22,017 bases of DNA from Bodo saltans (taxonomy: Eukaryota; Euglenozoa; Kinetoplastea; Eubodonida; Bodonidae): contig CYKH01000236.1 of assembly GCA_001460835.1 (NCBI GenBank), positions 65,941 through 87,957 on the forward strand, read 5' to 3'. Below the pieces are notes generated by a model, which was not told where the DNA came from, did not search any database, and saw nothing but the letters and a program-made list of their open reading frames with translations. The position numbers were made by a program, and so were the translations under genes. How positions within the stretch are numbered: the stretch's first letter is position 1; the number at the start of each line of letters is the position of its first letter. This document shows, one piece after another, positions 17,201 to 22,017 of the stretch.

Positions 17201-17909
17201 TGAGAACAATGCAGATGCGGCTATGAATCATCGAGCATCACCGAGTGCCCAACCGACAGAGACGGAACTGATGATGGAACGCTTGCTCGAAGGCGGGTCA
17301 CAACGTGTCACCGCAACAATGGTTGAGGAGGTATTGGCTGCGGAAGAGTCTATGCGTCATGCCGATGTTGATGAAGTTATGACTCTGCAAACAACAACCG
17401 TCGAGGCTCTGATGGCAAGCTCGCTTCTATCGAGCCAAGGTACCCAGCAGCAGCAACACACGCTGCCACCGCCAGCACCATCAACCATCAAAGGCAAGAG
17501 TTTCCCCTCGCGACATGAAATGCGGCAAGCAGCAGCAGCTCCAACCGCGCGAGGCCACGGCTACGTTCCACCCACGGCCTCTGCATCGCCCAGCAACGCC
17601 AGTCATCGGTCAGCGTCGAACAACAGCCAGCAGTACGTCACTGGGGGTGGCAGCCACACCCCTGCTCGCCACCGTAGCCCTGGGGCATCATCGACTGCAT
17701 CCCGTATGGCCCCGTACTTTGTCGCAGGCAGGAATACAATGGTGCTCCAACAAACACCGATCAAGAAATCCGCAGGAGCAAGGCTGTCGTCTGACCATAT
17801 CGCTGAAGTTCTAGCGACAATGACATCGGAGAGAAACGAGGCGATGGAAACAACTGCACGTGTGCAAACCATCGCGTCGCTGATGGCGAAGTCGCGACAA
17901 AAGAGGTAA
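5028..17909 (+). CDS. Giant coiled-coil scaffold protein with TQT array and 44-residue repeats
   Basis: The frame is open from before 4992 to TAA at 17907-17909. The first ATG is 5028, giving 4293 residues; with the upstream part (4208-5010) the full protein would be about 4567. Residues about 123-2407 are almost continuous heptad-rich coiled coil (Glu, Gln, Arg, Leu, Ala), broken by a Ser/Thr/Pro linker at about 1996-2083. An Arg-rich WxxW helix lies at residue 355. Residues 2413-2642 carry a cluster of TQT motifs. The next 1,500 residues are Ser/Thr/Pro/Val-rich and probably disordered, with copies of a 44-residue repeat from residues 2755, 3183, 3471 and, degenerate, 3608. A His-rich patch (PHHHHGHH) lies near nt 16738. 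An acidic helical segment (about 3997-4044) and a basic C-terminus ending in SRQKR follow. No membrane segment or motor domain is seen. The architecture suggests a basal-body, flagellar or other cytoskeletal scaffold; this is inference, and I recognise no named homologue. Confidence 0.85.
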   Translation: MITWESSGSLQSRAQADGPVLWNPKTVVFPLTTYADVALRESTDERCELLADRLKAIAEVFHVQSQGGPAAPPTESASSSLDHWTATCRSDIFTSCVLDARGRLTPTSNAPSVIANDWATTKDRLQQQAKSMEQELVYLRTQVELLTNHSYTHGGDRQSAAAVNDSSSLDSARHEAISEAVMALAAPSAARDRCVASIKQEFERHHAISDQLEQIRKSIAWSADMPHPQALQQHISLVQEQMLVLESTIHRNIINGRTSSQVSASLETLGVSVRKLQKLAGRETQASELTVTGGDRGMTSSGARGTQRALEESLRVISQHRQAEMELASALDEARVALLRSQIQTGVKAACFVRWCTWATRRRAARLQQAAADDASQNATTRLVETEASALRAKLHQREEEMHAIAAGVAAERAKLHAAMDDERRTLKEQTAESERRCSLLKEHITELERAAIEHSRRVSELESRLTLSERQSLDSAEAQRKTLLSEHEAQLESLQAEIRGLHGRLRDADATIKLEASKWEERLETERLESGARKRADIASTRAAVEDELNAYHQRSIAAQRQRDAAVSQVSSLQSDIQQLHEQMSELRNRSMTREKESVAQHEAEVLDVTKRWSQEVDQLRNEQRRIRASLDEAVATAAAAARSHKEELVALQAEHAGALLQTKLEYDQKEVTMRQLRHDIAELNANQASLANSLERERFLTEQSRTEVQQLRRQLSELNETHAASLSQLATLERTSSSLSLGAQQAADKHADELSRHASEQRAQLQDALRESDRRQLALDAASKDITQLSLALSTAQADLRKYMAEAAGALEVVRDLEEELSVVHAARLEAAAALPEEQARHERDLGQLASRLHALQEEHAQCALEREQLLAQHEQASQVAAAKLQRRAQAAEEREAALQREVENRDGRLHEALFERQNLHQELRESSLALKESQAKEAQLRRTLSNKESEWEQQFHEQKRATSTQEALFASLTEQLKNLEAQLSATTTSRDGLRSQLTRLEEEHHRLQRLTDSLKSTASQKEMDLIRVADAERSRLKTLHEHELKDAHAEIAKALQQVEAATSRAAHVTHESKTRQDNLNKQYQKLTAEVAEAKQQQKQAQSESVAQGEMLKDMETELAGVHMLLRDKVHELQAAEESLYRLEQEREDWERRMQRLHNERLRTESSSKEELQQLQTALLTLSQESELREHQLTEALERMTSHSTEDRSHERQQYEQRVFALQAESEALRVDRDELAKKRAASDRHVNELELSLQSTQERIRRLETLLDEKSQLASRLDPAMQLASELERELALQFKKEKALTSAMEEAAQRIVALHEENRMLQLQLERSKQDHASLMIGNDSALTTVRSERGKLMTVHDEELRIERERVRRMERERDDWNSERLELQRDYEGKLQRSYELEKSRIAELSASWEVEREKIRRDHDAQLDIIRRGCQTAERRADNLLTELDHKNEVLLGKEKHIESLEQHLRDAAAEAKEQEAVAAYRLNAALEVLNDVEVEASFHERSIVSTTEEMSSLKATLANLGDVERRLQEARAEGQALMTVKFRLEEDLSERAIQHERVTAMLKRANEDLASLRARYEGAQLENERFVVQLASQAQHIRDIAEANNKLGEESKELAARRTDTEAKWDSRVAALAVEREQMRAMHDEQVATLNQTIRSLETRQGSLRDENDALCKQLATDESLISTLRGEVEEAERSLVRLHKQLQMQEQELTNAHDELAKIDFLPRGALSERPTAADTVRLLSEDLRQLLLEKRKAADREELLVRQLRELQNTHLTENDQNVAMCLDVIAGLESDIAELHRERDSLTNELVVVRTERNSAVSITQSLKDDLAAVQDQLMEVQSLNAELEDEAEAAIEESQQLALKMEELDVAMHRAAEEHHQEVEEVHTSRQTTLKSLEGHMEGMIQYAKSIESKHREELDELQHQLDCAEAVFQGLNVSLADKTARLEFATKQLDTLKEEHLQELKRVRERYAISLRERVETSMQTTNVGDDEFSDIIAPRGVTPRAGSGDRSTNRSPHHVTRNLVLPTMDEMLRSPAIQAALQEEERQRTGAIKPATSSSAATAASHTHHVAAHERAQQLSEQLAIERMNSQLAADELEVLTRTNAQLKRELSSIHDQNKTSSVDAAKRAVELDELRFENDMLKRRHERMIEDYDRERKSLMEQHEAAAQRLAANHDEQTKRLLARLIETDEALNSAHSDRSQYKEKLKLILEETAHTVTMLTETELSAKSREAELELSIRNMQAKLSGREMELEVQQSVVAHLKATQDSAMADSQERLKNVASALHSARLETETFRQKIIEADRQIVRTLQEVQVLTDEYEQLTMERDQLSGRLAEEDATHQRTVEALAECNAAFETMKADRDALFRIVTEAAETSTAIAEERDHIASEYDSFLRRPRVSNGTQTVDAFRTSTSTQHDAKMIVHCAIQCMPNTTNAFSATDITAARDIGVETSADLLDNRSPTGVRSEDATPVLRDKSAQGVNTGTSTEANIVVAASTQTASPQHMSVSTQRILWSTTSTLTDAPPALRSVATGEPLEDATRNKHVQTMDDWFLRPDYTTSASQTPASPELHLASTQTTQVVGDTLNVTSTTQTPSAPELHPAATQTPVSAVAVTRGSQCSSPMSAANGTQTVVEVTTRGSDASEDRQESYGGLEFSFSTMRSSPLFGGQRSPEKFNVSDVAREEERRHVDIDDALPPPALTIIAPPVALQPIAASTTAGKQVTERPSPSTTVTTSPRSIPQRYSPRAHSSVALAKLRHEREIDDVIIAEPMGRATVISEELAARRLLHQQATDDVVVATGAAVQRAAEEVAAVQASLTDTETAQHTASPVIETSNAHVKDTSVEARVENTTTEVVAVDPPTTALPLATTTETNGGSSVQLPSLMTSDRSVLPMTKCDQSVTIEASSHGTQLRDQCLAEDDVQSIPSVTTASVPPEQSTEVHFDNFDQAPSVQTSEPLRNIVVPAQHRDAELPATTLVLSPAIALPLAAVAQEVVELNKPQEPAGAVAPPTTASEGLSGNSHAAIDAQVDQLEVHGQQVLPKLVATSPLDTITSPPLQPEGVSMKEEPAATQLQATAEKTSVEGEKAASATIIEPASTRSAEEPTTAHMLPATSSSTSSLPVVFPNVAPDTRHANTNPTEGSVVPDVSFNVSTPMRPTLVDPVQVVSARTPRTPRRQVSAELHRLRQEKLIDEILIEEPLVRSTVIMSEVGERRALMESMTVSHLSISNTEVLVAASYESTSTPTPQDNSLTVPIVARSNITDLVVPPEPSIPPIAERNGAPVYEYVDKDLFAVTADAPDVPTPKEKLDQAGVGKHDTHTDDTQVDVLVTATQHGTLHDTPRTTLPSDSRVQQQLDRPSEAMPSHHQDPSSDDEGNTTKAASEPLSTEYTSSFPDVPVVSAPEEDVPAAQLAPSTTEPQIERDSSAGFIKGAVVVTTTAPSPFKTQLPPIPAAPAQRASRSPRRDVASQLERLHTEKLLDEVVLQEPIDRVSVASSEVKERRLVFASFVCDQPRPQASLAPPPPLNASNLVDDVSAHHHATTSLSPEHECVVTSGGGKRLPPALETPQPVFQSPAAVLPPRRSVDGTSPTAASTSKRRAASSSRTMLFEMQLEQDRADVMDAAAIDHAVILNQEASLWRVVVEMRNRDAEVAATNTVEREARANIVLRPPTPDVYDHEHHYADHTLASPEGLSPIREDNTLIIEDLRGADAQHHHDATYHAPPAPLVLISPQRSPDGLAPRPTAQEDPLETVSPPYQEDTSNEEHPLHQPSNSGSNLHAPFGDTLNRLPSHHTPFGETINGRDAAGPLGVDTTASSRTSSLPSTQRSLSPPQHHVVVDDQLAAPSFEFETNAAPPSRLTDEQRIALTKDDADHTQKSSPMSSDDSTHYFEEESPHHHHGHHPLGGTTMDTMFHDETADESLMFLQQDAPEAPQGPATLGQTTPTRYPGMSSTPPPLLSAKSSFVAPHPQHVHDDPLPPSHQRHAMIDAIDDYEMCVMFADGMELIEEDEFFEWTDIVQLEEAERLQVYERAAMLHAAETEGQRRFARVENNADAAMNHRASPSAQPTETELMMERLLEGGSQRVTATMVEEVLAAEESMRHADVDEVMTLQTTTVEALMASSLLSSQGTQQQQHTLPPPAPSTIKGKSFPSRHEMRQAAAAPTARGHGYVPPTASASPSNASHRSASNNSQQYVTGGGSHTPARHRSPGASSTASRMAPYFVAGRNTMVLQQTPIKKSAGARLSSDHIAEVLATMTSERNEAMETTARVQTIASLMAKSRQKR
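12264..12953 (+). other. TQT motif array (candidate LC8 dynein light chain sites)
   Basis: Within the giant CDS there are six exact TQT triplets, at 12264, 12549, 12783, 12831, 12870 and 12945. Variants are VQT at 12693 (preceded by KH) and SQT at 12744. All lie in 230 residues of Ser/Thr/Pro-rich sequence directly after the coiled coil. TQT is the anchor of the LC8 (DYNLL) recognition motif in known partners, and clustered motifs next to coiled coil are the usual form of multivalent LC8 partners. Actual binding is untested. Confidence 0.6.
12738..12878 (+). repeat. 29-residue tandem repeat with paired QT motifs
   Basis: Two segments 87 nt apart (12738-12791 and 12825-12878) share the pattern QTP, two residues, PELH, one residue, A, one residue, TQT. 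Each contains two QT motifs 13 residues apart, so the spacing of the potential ligand sites was copied with the repeat. Confidence 0.7.
13290..13421 (+). repeat. 44-residue EP/RR repeat, copy 1
   Basis: Starts SPRAHSS and ends AARRLL. Conserved repeat positions present: P2-R3, L10, L13, E16, D20, E26-P27, R30, V33, E37, R41-R42. It aligns with copies 2 and 3 without gaps. Predicted mostly helical between Pro-rich flanks. Confidence 0.75.
14574..14705 (+). repeat. 44-residue EP/RR repeat, copy 2
   Basis: Starts TPRRQVS and ends GERRAL, preceded by another TPR (ARTPR). It shares about 19 of 44 residues with copy 1 and 22 of 44 with copy 3 by hand count, including all the conserved positions listed for copy 1. 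Confidence 0.75.
15438..15569 (+). repeat. 44-residue EP/RR repeat, copy 3
   Basis: Starts SPRRDVA and ends KERRLV. Same length and conserved positions as copies 1 and 2, with no gap. The core reads EKLLDEVVLQEPIDR. Confidence 0.75.
15849..15980 (+). repeat. 44-residue EP/RR repeat, degenerate copy 4
   Basis: Aligned without gaps, it keeps L10, E16, V22, a hydrophobic residue at 28, E37 and R42. It lacks P2, the EP pair, R30 and R41. It is followed by more helix. It may be a decayed copy or a chance match. Confidence 0.35.
16392..16463 (+). repeat. Short 14-residue tandem motif (PFG-acidic-T)
   Basis: APFGDTLN is followed 42 nt later by TPFGETIN inside the disordered region of the giant protein. 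Only two copies are seen. Function unknown. Confidence 0.5.
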
Positions 17910-17987
17910 CTCTCAACTTTGTGTGTTTGTGTTCTCGAAAGAACGTTTTCTACTTTGAATCAAACGATTATTCATTGCTTACTTGTG

Positions 17988-18003
17988 TTTTTTTTAAGAA
18001 CAG
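17988..18003 (+). promoter_or_regulatory. Candidate trans-splice acceptor of the membrane protein gene
   Basis: T8 (17988-17995) is followed by AG at 17997-17998 and 18002-18003. No ATG lies between 18003 and the start at 18152. A second T-rich stretch with AG near 18079-18080 is an alternative. Confidence 0.4.
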
Positions 18004-18151
18004 CTTGTTGCAACTGCAAAAGTCTTGCAAAGTTGCACATTGCTTGCTTCCTTGGTCGTTGATTTCATATTTGTCATCAGGAGTAGATAGGAGAGAGGCC
18101 ATACTTCGGTTTGTATTGATTTGTCTTAATCCCATCTATCTTTTCCCTACG

Positions 18152-18766
18152 ATGCTCGGCTCCGATGCAATTCGTAAGATCCTATACCTTGAGGATCCTA
18201 CTCGAGCCGCCGGCCTTACTAGCAGCGATGAGGCGGGCAAGGTTGGTTTGCGCTACGCGACATGCTACGACGGACCTATCCTCGGCTCTGTAGGATTTGA
18301 GACTGCATCTGCGATCCAGCCCCGAAGTATGTACTTTCAGTCTTGGCTGGTGATGGGCGCCACAACATTTGCGTGCCTTTCGATGCGTGCGCGCAACAAA
18401 GAAAAGTGGTGGCTTGGTCTGTTCTGCGTCAACATGGTGTACTTCAACGCGGTGAAGGGGCATAAGGTGGGCAATGGCGTGGTGGGCCATCAAAGTGGCG
18501 TTATTGGCGACGGCCTTCTGATGCTTGGTTTCTTAGCCCGGATGATGGTCCGAAGTGGACGGCTGCGTAGCAACTTGATGTGGTTTGCATTAAGTAGCGC
18601 CCTTGCATGGTACGATCTTGGCCGATTCCACTTATGGCTGGACTATGTTGCACAGCTTCGCAAGGAAGTAGCACCACAGCAGTCGTATGATCTTTTGGCA
18701 GAATTTTCTCCCAAGGATATTCCTCTGGAGTTTTTGTTGTACCGTAAAGCGACGGTACGAGACTAA
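18152..18766 (+). CDS. Small membrane protein, about four helices, unrecognised
   Basis: A 204-residue protein. The frame stays open upstream to about 17921, but 18152 is the first ATG and the upstream part reads like untranslated sequence with T tracts. Hydrophobic segments lie at about residues 62-78, 86-101, 115-133 and 141-156, with short Lys/Arg-rich loops between the first pair and after the third. The N-terminal 60 residues are soluble-like (MLGSDAIRKILYLEDP), and an amphipathic C-terminal tail of about 45 residues follows. Gly- and His-bearing loops (KGHKVGNGVVGHQSG) sit before the third helix. No signal peptide is seen. I recognise no family; its size and four helices fit an organelle or ER membrane protein. 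It lies 242 nt after the giant gene and ends in TAA only 58 nt before the acceptor AG of the next gene. Confidence 0.8.
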   Translation: MLGSDAIRKILYLEDPTRAAGLTSSDEAGKVGLRYATCYDGPILGSVGFETASAIQPRSMYFQSWLVMGATTFACLSMRARNKEKWWLGLFCVNMVYFNAVKGHKVGNGVVGHQSGVIGDGLLMLGFLARMMVRSGRLRSNLMWFALSSALAWYDLGRFHLWLDYVAQLRKEVAPQQSYDLLAEFSPKDIPLEFLLYRKATVRD

Positions 18767-18803
18767 CTTCCTCCATGGGGAACTTATTCCTAAGGGGCAA
18801 TGA

Positions 18804-18824
18804 CTTCTCTTTTTTTCTTTTCAG
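18804..18824 (+). promoter_or_regulatory. Strong candidate trans-splice acceptor of the nucleoside hydrolase gene
   Basis: Nineteen consecutive pyrimidines (18804-18822) run straight into AG at 18823-18824, the clearest acceptor in the window. A second T/C-rich stretch (about 18838-18897) with AG at 18921-18922 is an alternative giving an 11-nt leader. Confidence 0.6.
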
Positions 18825-18863
18825 ATGCATTATTGTGATTCTCTCTTACCTCGTCTACTTTGA
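18825..18863 (+). other. Possible upstream ORF of 12 residues
   Basis: An ATG directly abuts the predicted acceptor AG and opens 12 codons before TGA at 18861-18863, in a frame different from the nucleoside hydrolase. If the first acceptor is used, this is the first ATG of the mRNA; if the second is used, it is removed. Confidence 0.3.
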
Positions 18864-18933
18864 CTTGATCTTAACGTCCCTCACTCGTATTGCCCCTACA
18901 ACAAAAGAATTCATCACAATAGATTCAAGAAAA

Positions 18934-20037
18934 ATGTCACGCTCCAACTCAAAGCGCCCTCGAAGCGAAGAATCAACCTCCGCCACGCAACCTAGACCAG
19001 TGCCTGTTGTGCTTGACCACGACGGTGGTGTCGACGACCTCGTCGCCCTCGCTCTCCTGCTAGCGAACCCATCCAAAGTGGAGCTTGTCGGTGTGATTGT
19101 GCTGGACGCAGACTGTTACGTGAATGACGCGTATCGTGTATCAGGGAAGCTCACCTCGACTGTCCGACGTGCCGCGGCCGCCAAGCGTGGTGTTCACATC
19201 AAGCCTTTCCCTATATTGAAGTCTACGCTAAGTCACGGAGGCCATCCATTTCCGCATGAGTGGCGCGTGGATGCAAAGAAGATGGACGACCTTCCTAGCC
19301 TCAATGTCCCTAAGTGGACCACGGGATGGGAAGCTGATATCCCAACAGTCCCCAACACTGATGCAAACACTCCCGGGGAGGAGGCGTTTGCCCAACTGTT
19401 CCTTCAGAGCCCCGAGCCCATCTCCCTCTGTGTGACTGGGCCCCTTACGAACGTGGCCTACTGCCTGAAGACGCATGGTGCAGCCTTTGCAGACAAGGTC
19501 AAGGAGGTTGTCATCATGGGCGGGGCAGTCGATGTGGAAGGCAACGTGTTCCTTGAGGGGCCTGATGTCAAGGAGCCGGGCATGCTGGCGGCTGAATGGA
19601 ATATTTACTGGGACGCAGTCAGCGCCAAAGCAGTCATAGAGTCTCCACTCCTCAAGGGCAAAGTAAGACTATTCTCGCTCGATGCCACTAACCATGTTCC
19701 CGTCACAAGTGCAGTGTGCCAAGAGTTCGGCAAGTACAACGATTCACTTATTGCTCAATTTATTGGTTCCAGCTGGGCCATGTGTACTCACTTAGAGCTC
19801 GGGGGCTACGGCAAAGGGTACTATGCGTGGGACGTGTTGACAGCGGCTCATGTGGTGGACTCCGGCCTCGTTGAATTCGAACCGAATGTCCCGATTACAG
19901 TGGAAATCGACCCCACGAAGCGAAGCGAAGGCCAAACACGGCGCGACCTCACAGGTGCTCATGGCGTGGATGTGGCGATGAAGATCGACGCAGAGCGCTT
20001 TTACATGATGACGTACGAAGCAGCACAATTCGTGTAA
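18934..20037 (+). CDS. Nucleoside hydrolase, purine-specific (IAG) type
   Basis: A 367-residue enzyme of the Ca-dependent inosine/uridine-preferring nucleoside hydrolase family, which splits ribonucleosides into base and ribose for purine salvage. The N-terminal DHDGGVDD (Asp28, Asp30, Asp34, Asp35) is the calcium and catalytic Asp cluster. VTGPLTNVA (Thr168), MGGAV with Asn204, and AEWNIYWD (Glu221, Asn223) supply the remaining calcium and ribose contacts. Near the C-terminus the sequence is YAWDVLTAA (Trp299, Asp300). Pyrimidine-active relatives have a catalytic His-Asp here, whereas the Trp-Asp pair is characteristic of trypanosome IAG hydrolases, where the Trp stacks on the purine. Trp110 (HEWR) may be the second stacking Trp. 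The ATG at 18934 is preferred to 18775, which lies 9 nt after the previous stop and before the splice tract. The first 25 residues are extra, basic and Ser-rich. Purine specificity is inferred. Confidence 0.88.
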   Translation: MSRSNSKRPRSEESTSATQPRPVPVVLDHDGGVDDLVALALLLANPSKVELVGVIVLDADCYVNDAYRVSGKLTSTVRRAAAAKRGVHIKPFPILKSTLSHGGHPFPHEWRVDAKKMDDLPSLNVPKWTTGWEADIPTVPNTDANTPGEEAFAQLFLQSPEPISLCVTGPLTNVAYCLKTHGAAFADKVKEVVIMGGAVDVEGNVFLEGPDVKEPGMLAAEWNIYWDAVSAKAVIESPLLKGKVRLFSLDATNHVPVTSAVCQEFGKYNDSLIAQFIGSSWAMCTHLELGGYGKGYYAWDVLTAAHVVDSGLVEFEPNVPITVEIDPTKRSEGQTRRDLTGAHGVDVAMKIDAERFYMMTYEAAQFV

Positions 20038-20500
20038 CTCTGTCCATCCAATGAAGAGGCTTTGGGGGGCGCAAGGAAAAAGGCACAACCCCTCCCGCTA
20101 TTTGATCTCGTCTTGCTCTCTCCTTGTACCTGCATATTGTGTACTTGTTCCACCAAATTTACTGCCGTCTGAACGATCTGTTTGATACAACTGTTGTTTT
20201 TGACCTGCATGTGTTCTTTTTGCTTCGTATTTAGCCCTGTCTCCACAAAGCGCAGTTTCACCGCACAAAGCCTGAACCTGTGCATAGTGTGCGGCGAACC
20301 CAACAACTCCTTTCGCTCTTACTATCACGGAGGAGGAGTGTCAAGTTCCGCAAGCAGGGGCAGTAGTGGGCCGTGGCTTTAGAAGCAAGTGGTCCAAAGA
20401 ACTAGTGCGGAGATTTTTTCTTTTCGGCCGTGACGGTTGAAATTGGAAGTCAGTCGCAAGTAGAACAAACGTAGAATCCACACACCATTATTTTCACACT
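20038..20500 (+). other. Intergenic region with candidate splice acceptor
   Basis: No gene is supported in these 463 bp. The 66-codon frame at 20182-20382 lacks an ATG start. T/C-rich stretches occur at about 20107-20125 and 20190-20226. The likely acceptor of the next gene is the 12-nt pyrimidine tract at 20414-20425 with AG at 20448-20449 or 20452-20453, leaving a leader of about 50 nt before the ATG at 20501. Confidence 0.45.
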
Positions 20501-22017
20501 ATGTTGCACACTAGTTGCATGATTGCTGCGCTGCTGCTACAAGTGGCGCTAGTTATTATGCCAGTGGGGCAGTGCAGTGGTAGCAGCACAACAATTACCA
20601 CGACGAACACAGTCGTGCCATCATGGAGCCGATTCTCTCTCACTAGTAGCGATGAGGTAACATTGACGCTTAGCGCTAGTGAATCGTCGACTTTGACTTC
20701 AACAGACTCAAAATCAGTAGGAACAAGAACGCTGACAGAGTCTATTCGTTCGTACTCCGACCGGCTGCACACGCATACTACTACGATCACGACAACCCTC
20801 ACAGAGAGTGATGAAAAGAGTCTGACAGGTACCAAGTCCGCAACGTTGACATCCACAGAAACCGCAGACGCGTCCCGGTCTGCGCAAAGTATTTCAAGTA
20901 GCATGTCCGATTCTGGCAAGGTCACATCCTCGAAGAGCGTGACTGCATCTCGAGTGACGAGGAGCCCCTCGAATTCTCAAGCAATCAGCAAAACAAGGAC
21001 GCTCACTCTTTCCCAAACGAAATCAAAAACAAATCCATCACCAACAAGTGAGACCTCAAGGACACGCTCATTGTCGCCGTCCGAAGATGCACGCTCCATC
21101 TCACATTCCGTGACCCTTAGTCCGAGCCGCTCAATGCAGTCCGCTACGAAGGAAGTGTCCAGAAGTGTGTCGTTCACGCAGCAATTCAGTTTCACGACAA
21201 CCCACTCGCTGACAATGACGGAAACGGAAGACACCTCCAGGTCGCGAACCCCAAGTGCAACGCGCTCCGTCAGTATCACACACAGTCGCAGCGGACCGAG
21301 CCCAACAAGCAGCGTTTCGTTGTCGCGGACCACAACGTTTACGAATTCATCGACACCTTCACTATCTCGTTCCCCTAGCCTCAGCCGATCGATCACTCCA
21401 TCACACAGCCCATCGCCCAGCACGACACATTCCCCGTCACCGACGCGCAGCGGCTCCCCCACCATCACTTCAAATGTATCGCTTTCCAAGACTGCCAGCC
21501 CATCCAAAACTGACAGTGGGACAAAAAGTCGCAGCCCAACATCATCGGTATCTCCCACAGCAACCACCAGCAGGAGTCGAAGAACTTCCTCTCGGTCGTC
21601 CTCTCGATCGAACGAGAGATCATTGTCGCGGAGTCACTCCGCAACTCGTTCCAACGAAGTTTCGGCAACGGCAACAGCGACGCCGTCACGCTCAGATTCA
21701 CGTTCCCGAAGCGATACACTCAGTCGCACCGAGTCACACAGCCAATCACGTTCACTGTCGTTCTCTCGAACAAGCTCCCAGTCACGATCGCCATCATTGT
21801 CCAGCACACCTTCGCTGATAGTCACGCCAACACGTTCTCTATCACGGAGTGCTTCCCCCTCGACGTCACGTTCCGTGTCGCCCTCGAGATCCGCGTCGCC
21901 CTCTAAATCTCAGACGCCATCGAGCACACCGAGCGCGTCGCCAAGCAGGTCGCTCTCGCTATCGAGGTCACCCACGACGAGTGTCACGTCCGAACAAACC
22001 AAATCATTTGGGAGGGA
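20501..22017 (+). CDS. Secreted or surface Ser/Thr/Arg-rich mucin-like protein (3' end outside window)
   Basis: From the ATG at 20501 the frame is open for 505 codons to the window end. I checked it codon by codon and found no stop. The first 27 residues are a good signal peptide: short n-region, hydrophobic MIAALLLQVALVIM, and a cleavage-like VGQC/SG. After it the protein is almost entirely Ser and Thr with scattered Arg, Pro and Lys. The early part is Thr-rich (TTITTT, LTLT); from about 21050 it becomes dominated by SRS, SPS and TRS units. This composition suits a heavily O-glycosylated extracellular stalk. Despite the Arg-Ser dipeptides, the signal peptide argues against a nuclear SR protein. 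Any globular domain or membrane anchor would be beyond the window. Free-living kinetoplastids carry many low-complexity surface proteins; no specific family is assigned. Confidence 0.78.
   Translation, partial: MLHTSCMIAALLLQVALVIMPVGQCSGSSTTITTTNTVVPSWSRFSLTSSDEVTLTLSASESSTLTSTDSKSVGTRTLTESIRSYSDRLHTHTTTITTTLTESDEKSLTGTKSATLTSTETADASRSAQSISSSMSDSGKVTSSKSVTASRVTRSPSNSQAISKTRTLTLSQTKSKTNPSPTSETSRTRSLSPSEDARSISHSVTLSPSRSMQSATKEVSRSVSFTQQFSFTTTHSLTMTETEDTSRSRTPSATRSVSITHSRSGPSPTSSVSLSRTTTFTNSSTPSLSRSPSLSRSITPSHSPSPSTTHSPSPTRSGSPTITSNVSLSKTASPSKTDSGTKSRSPTSSVSPTATTSRSRRTSSRSSSRSNERSLSRSHSATRSNEVSATATATPSRSDSRSRSDTLSRTESHSQSRSLSFSRTSSQSRSPSLSSTPSLIVTPTRSLSRSASPSTSRSVSPSRSASPSKSQTPSSTPSASPSRSLSLSRSPTTSVTSEQTKSFGR

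Noticed and set aside
17260-17365. Fifth copy of the 44-residue repeat near the C-terminus of the giant protein
   Set aside because: A few aligned residues (Leu, Arg30, Thr32, Glu37) match, but the EP and RR pairs and the first half are missing; too weak to call.
17921-18151. N-terminal extension of the small membrane protein
   Set aside because: No ATG in this stretch; it holds a T8 tract and splice-acceptor-like AGs, so it is probably 3' flank and 5' leader.
18775-18933. Start of the nucleoside hydrolase at ATG 18775, adding a hydrophobic N-terminus
   Set aside because: It lies 9 nt after the previous stop and upstream of the 19-nt pyrimidine tract; splicing at 18824 or 18922 would remove it.
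20182-20382. 66-codon + strand frame between the hydrolase and the surface gene
   Set aside because: Starts only at TTG, overlaps T/C-rich UTR-like sequence and has no recognisable feature.
20977-21567. Minus-strand Val/Leu/Asp-rich ORF opposite the Ser/Thr-rich gene
   Set aside because: Its composition is what the antisense of Ser/Arg/Thr codons gives; the + strand frame has a signal peptide and is open for over 500 codons.

Overview
The window looks like part of a kinetoplastid nuclear chromosome, most likely from a free-living bodonid such as Bodo saltans; the species cannot be proved from the sequence. All seven genes lie on the + strand. None needs an intron. The gaps between genes are short, and six of the seven start codons in the window sit downstream of a pyrimidine tract followed by AG, as expected for polycistronic transcription with spliced-leader trans-splicing. 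The mitoferrin and the purine-specific type nucleoside hydrolase fit this assignment.

Layout from left to right: (1) the C-terminal part of a trypsin-like serine peptidase, cut by the window edge; (2) a mitoferrin-type mitochondrial iron carrier with an extremely His-rich N-terminus; (3) an unrecognised 499-residue protein with two Asp tracts and two WxxW-basic helices; (4) a giant gene of about 13.7 kb (roughly 4208-17909) for a PH-like plus coiled-coil plus disordered scaffold protein; (5) a small four-helix membrane protein; (6) an inosine-adenosine-guanosine type nucleoside hydrolase; (7) the first 505 codons of a signal-peptide-bearing, Ser/Thr/Arg-rich surface-type protein that runs off the right edge.

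The giant gene is the most interesting part. As written, its 5' end is broken twice. Each break lies in a tandem duplication (14 bp and 275 bp) that is one base short of a multiple of three and contains a homopolymer (G6 and T10). One extra base in each run would give a single open frame from 4208 to 17909 with an in-frame tandem repeat of about 92 residues. The two copies of the larger repeat differ mostly at synonymous sites, which supports both being coding. The long coiled coil is followed by a dense array of TQT motifs, which are candidate LC8 dynein-light-chain sites. After these come three clear copies and one degenerate copy of a 44-residue repeat that I do not recognise.

No operon-like function links the genes, as is normal for kinetoplastid gene clusters. 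The unknown gene 3 and the giant gene share a WxxW-basic motif. Together with the TQT array this is compatible with a cytoskeletal (basal body or flagellar) role, but that is inference.
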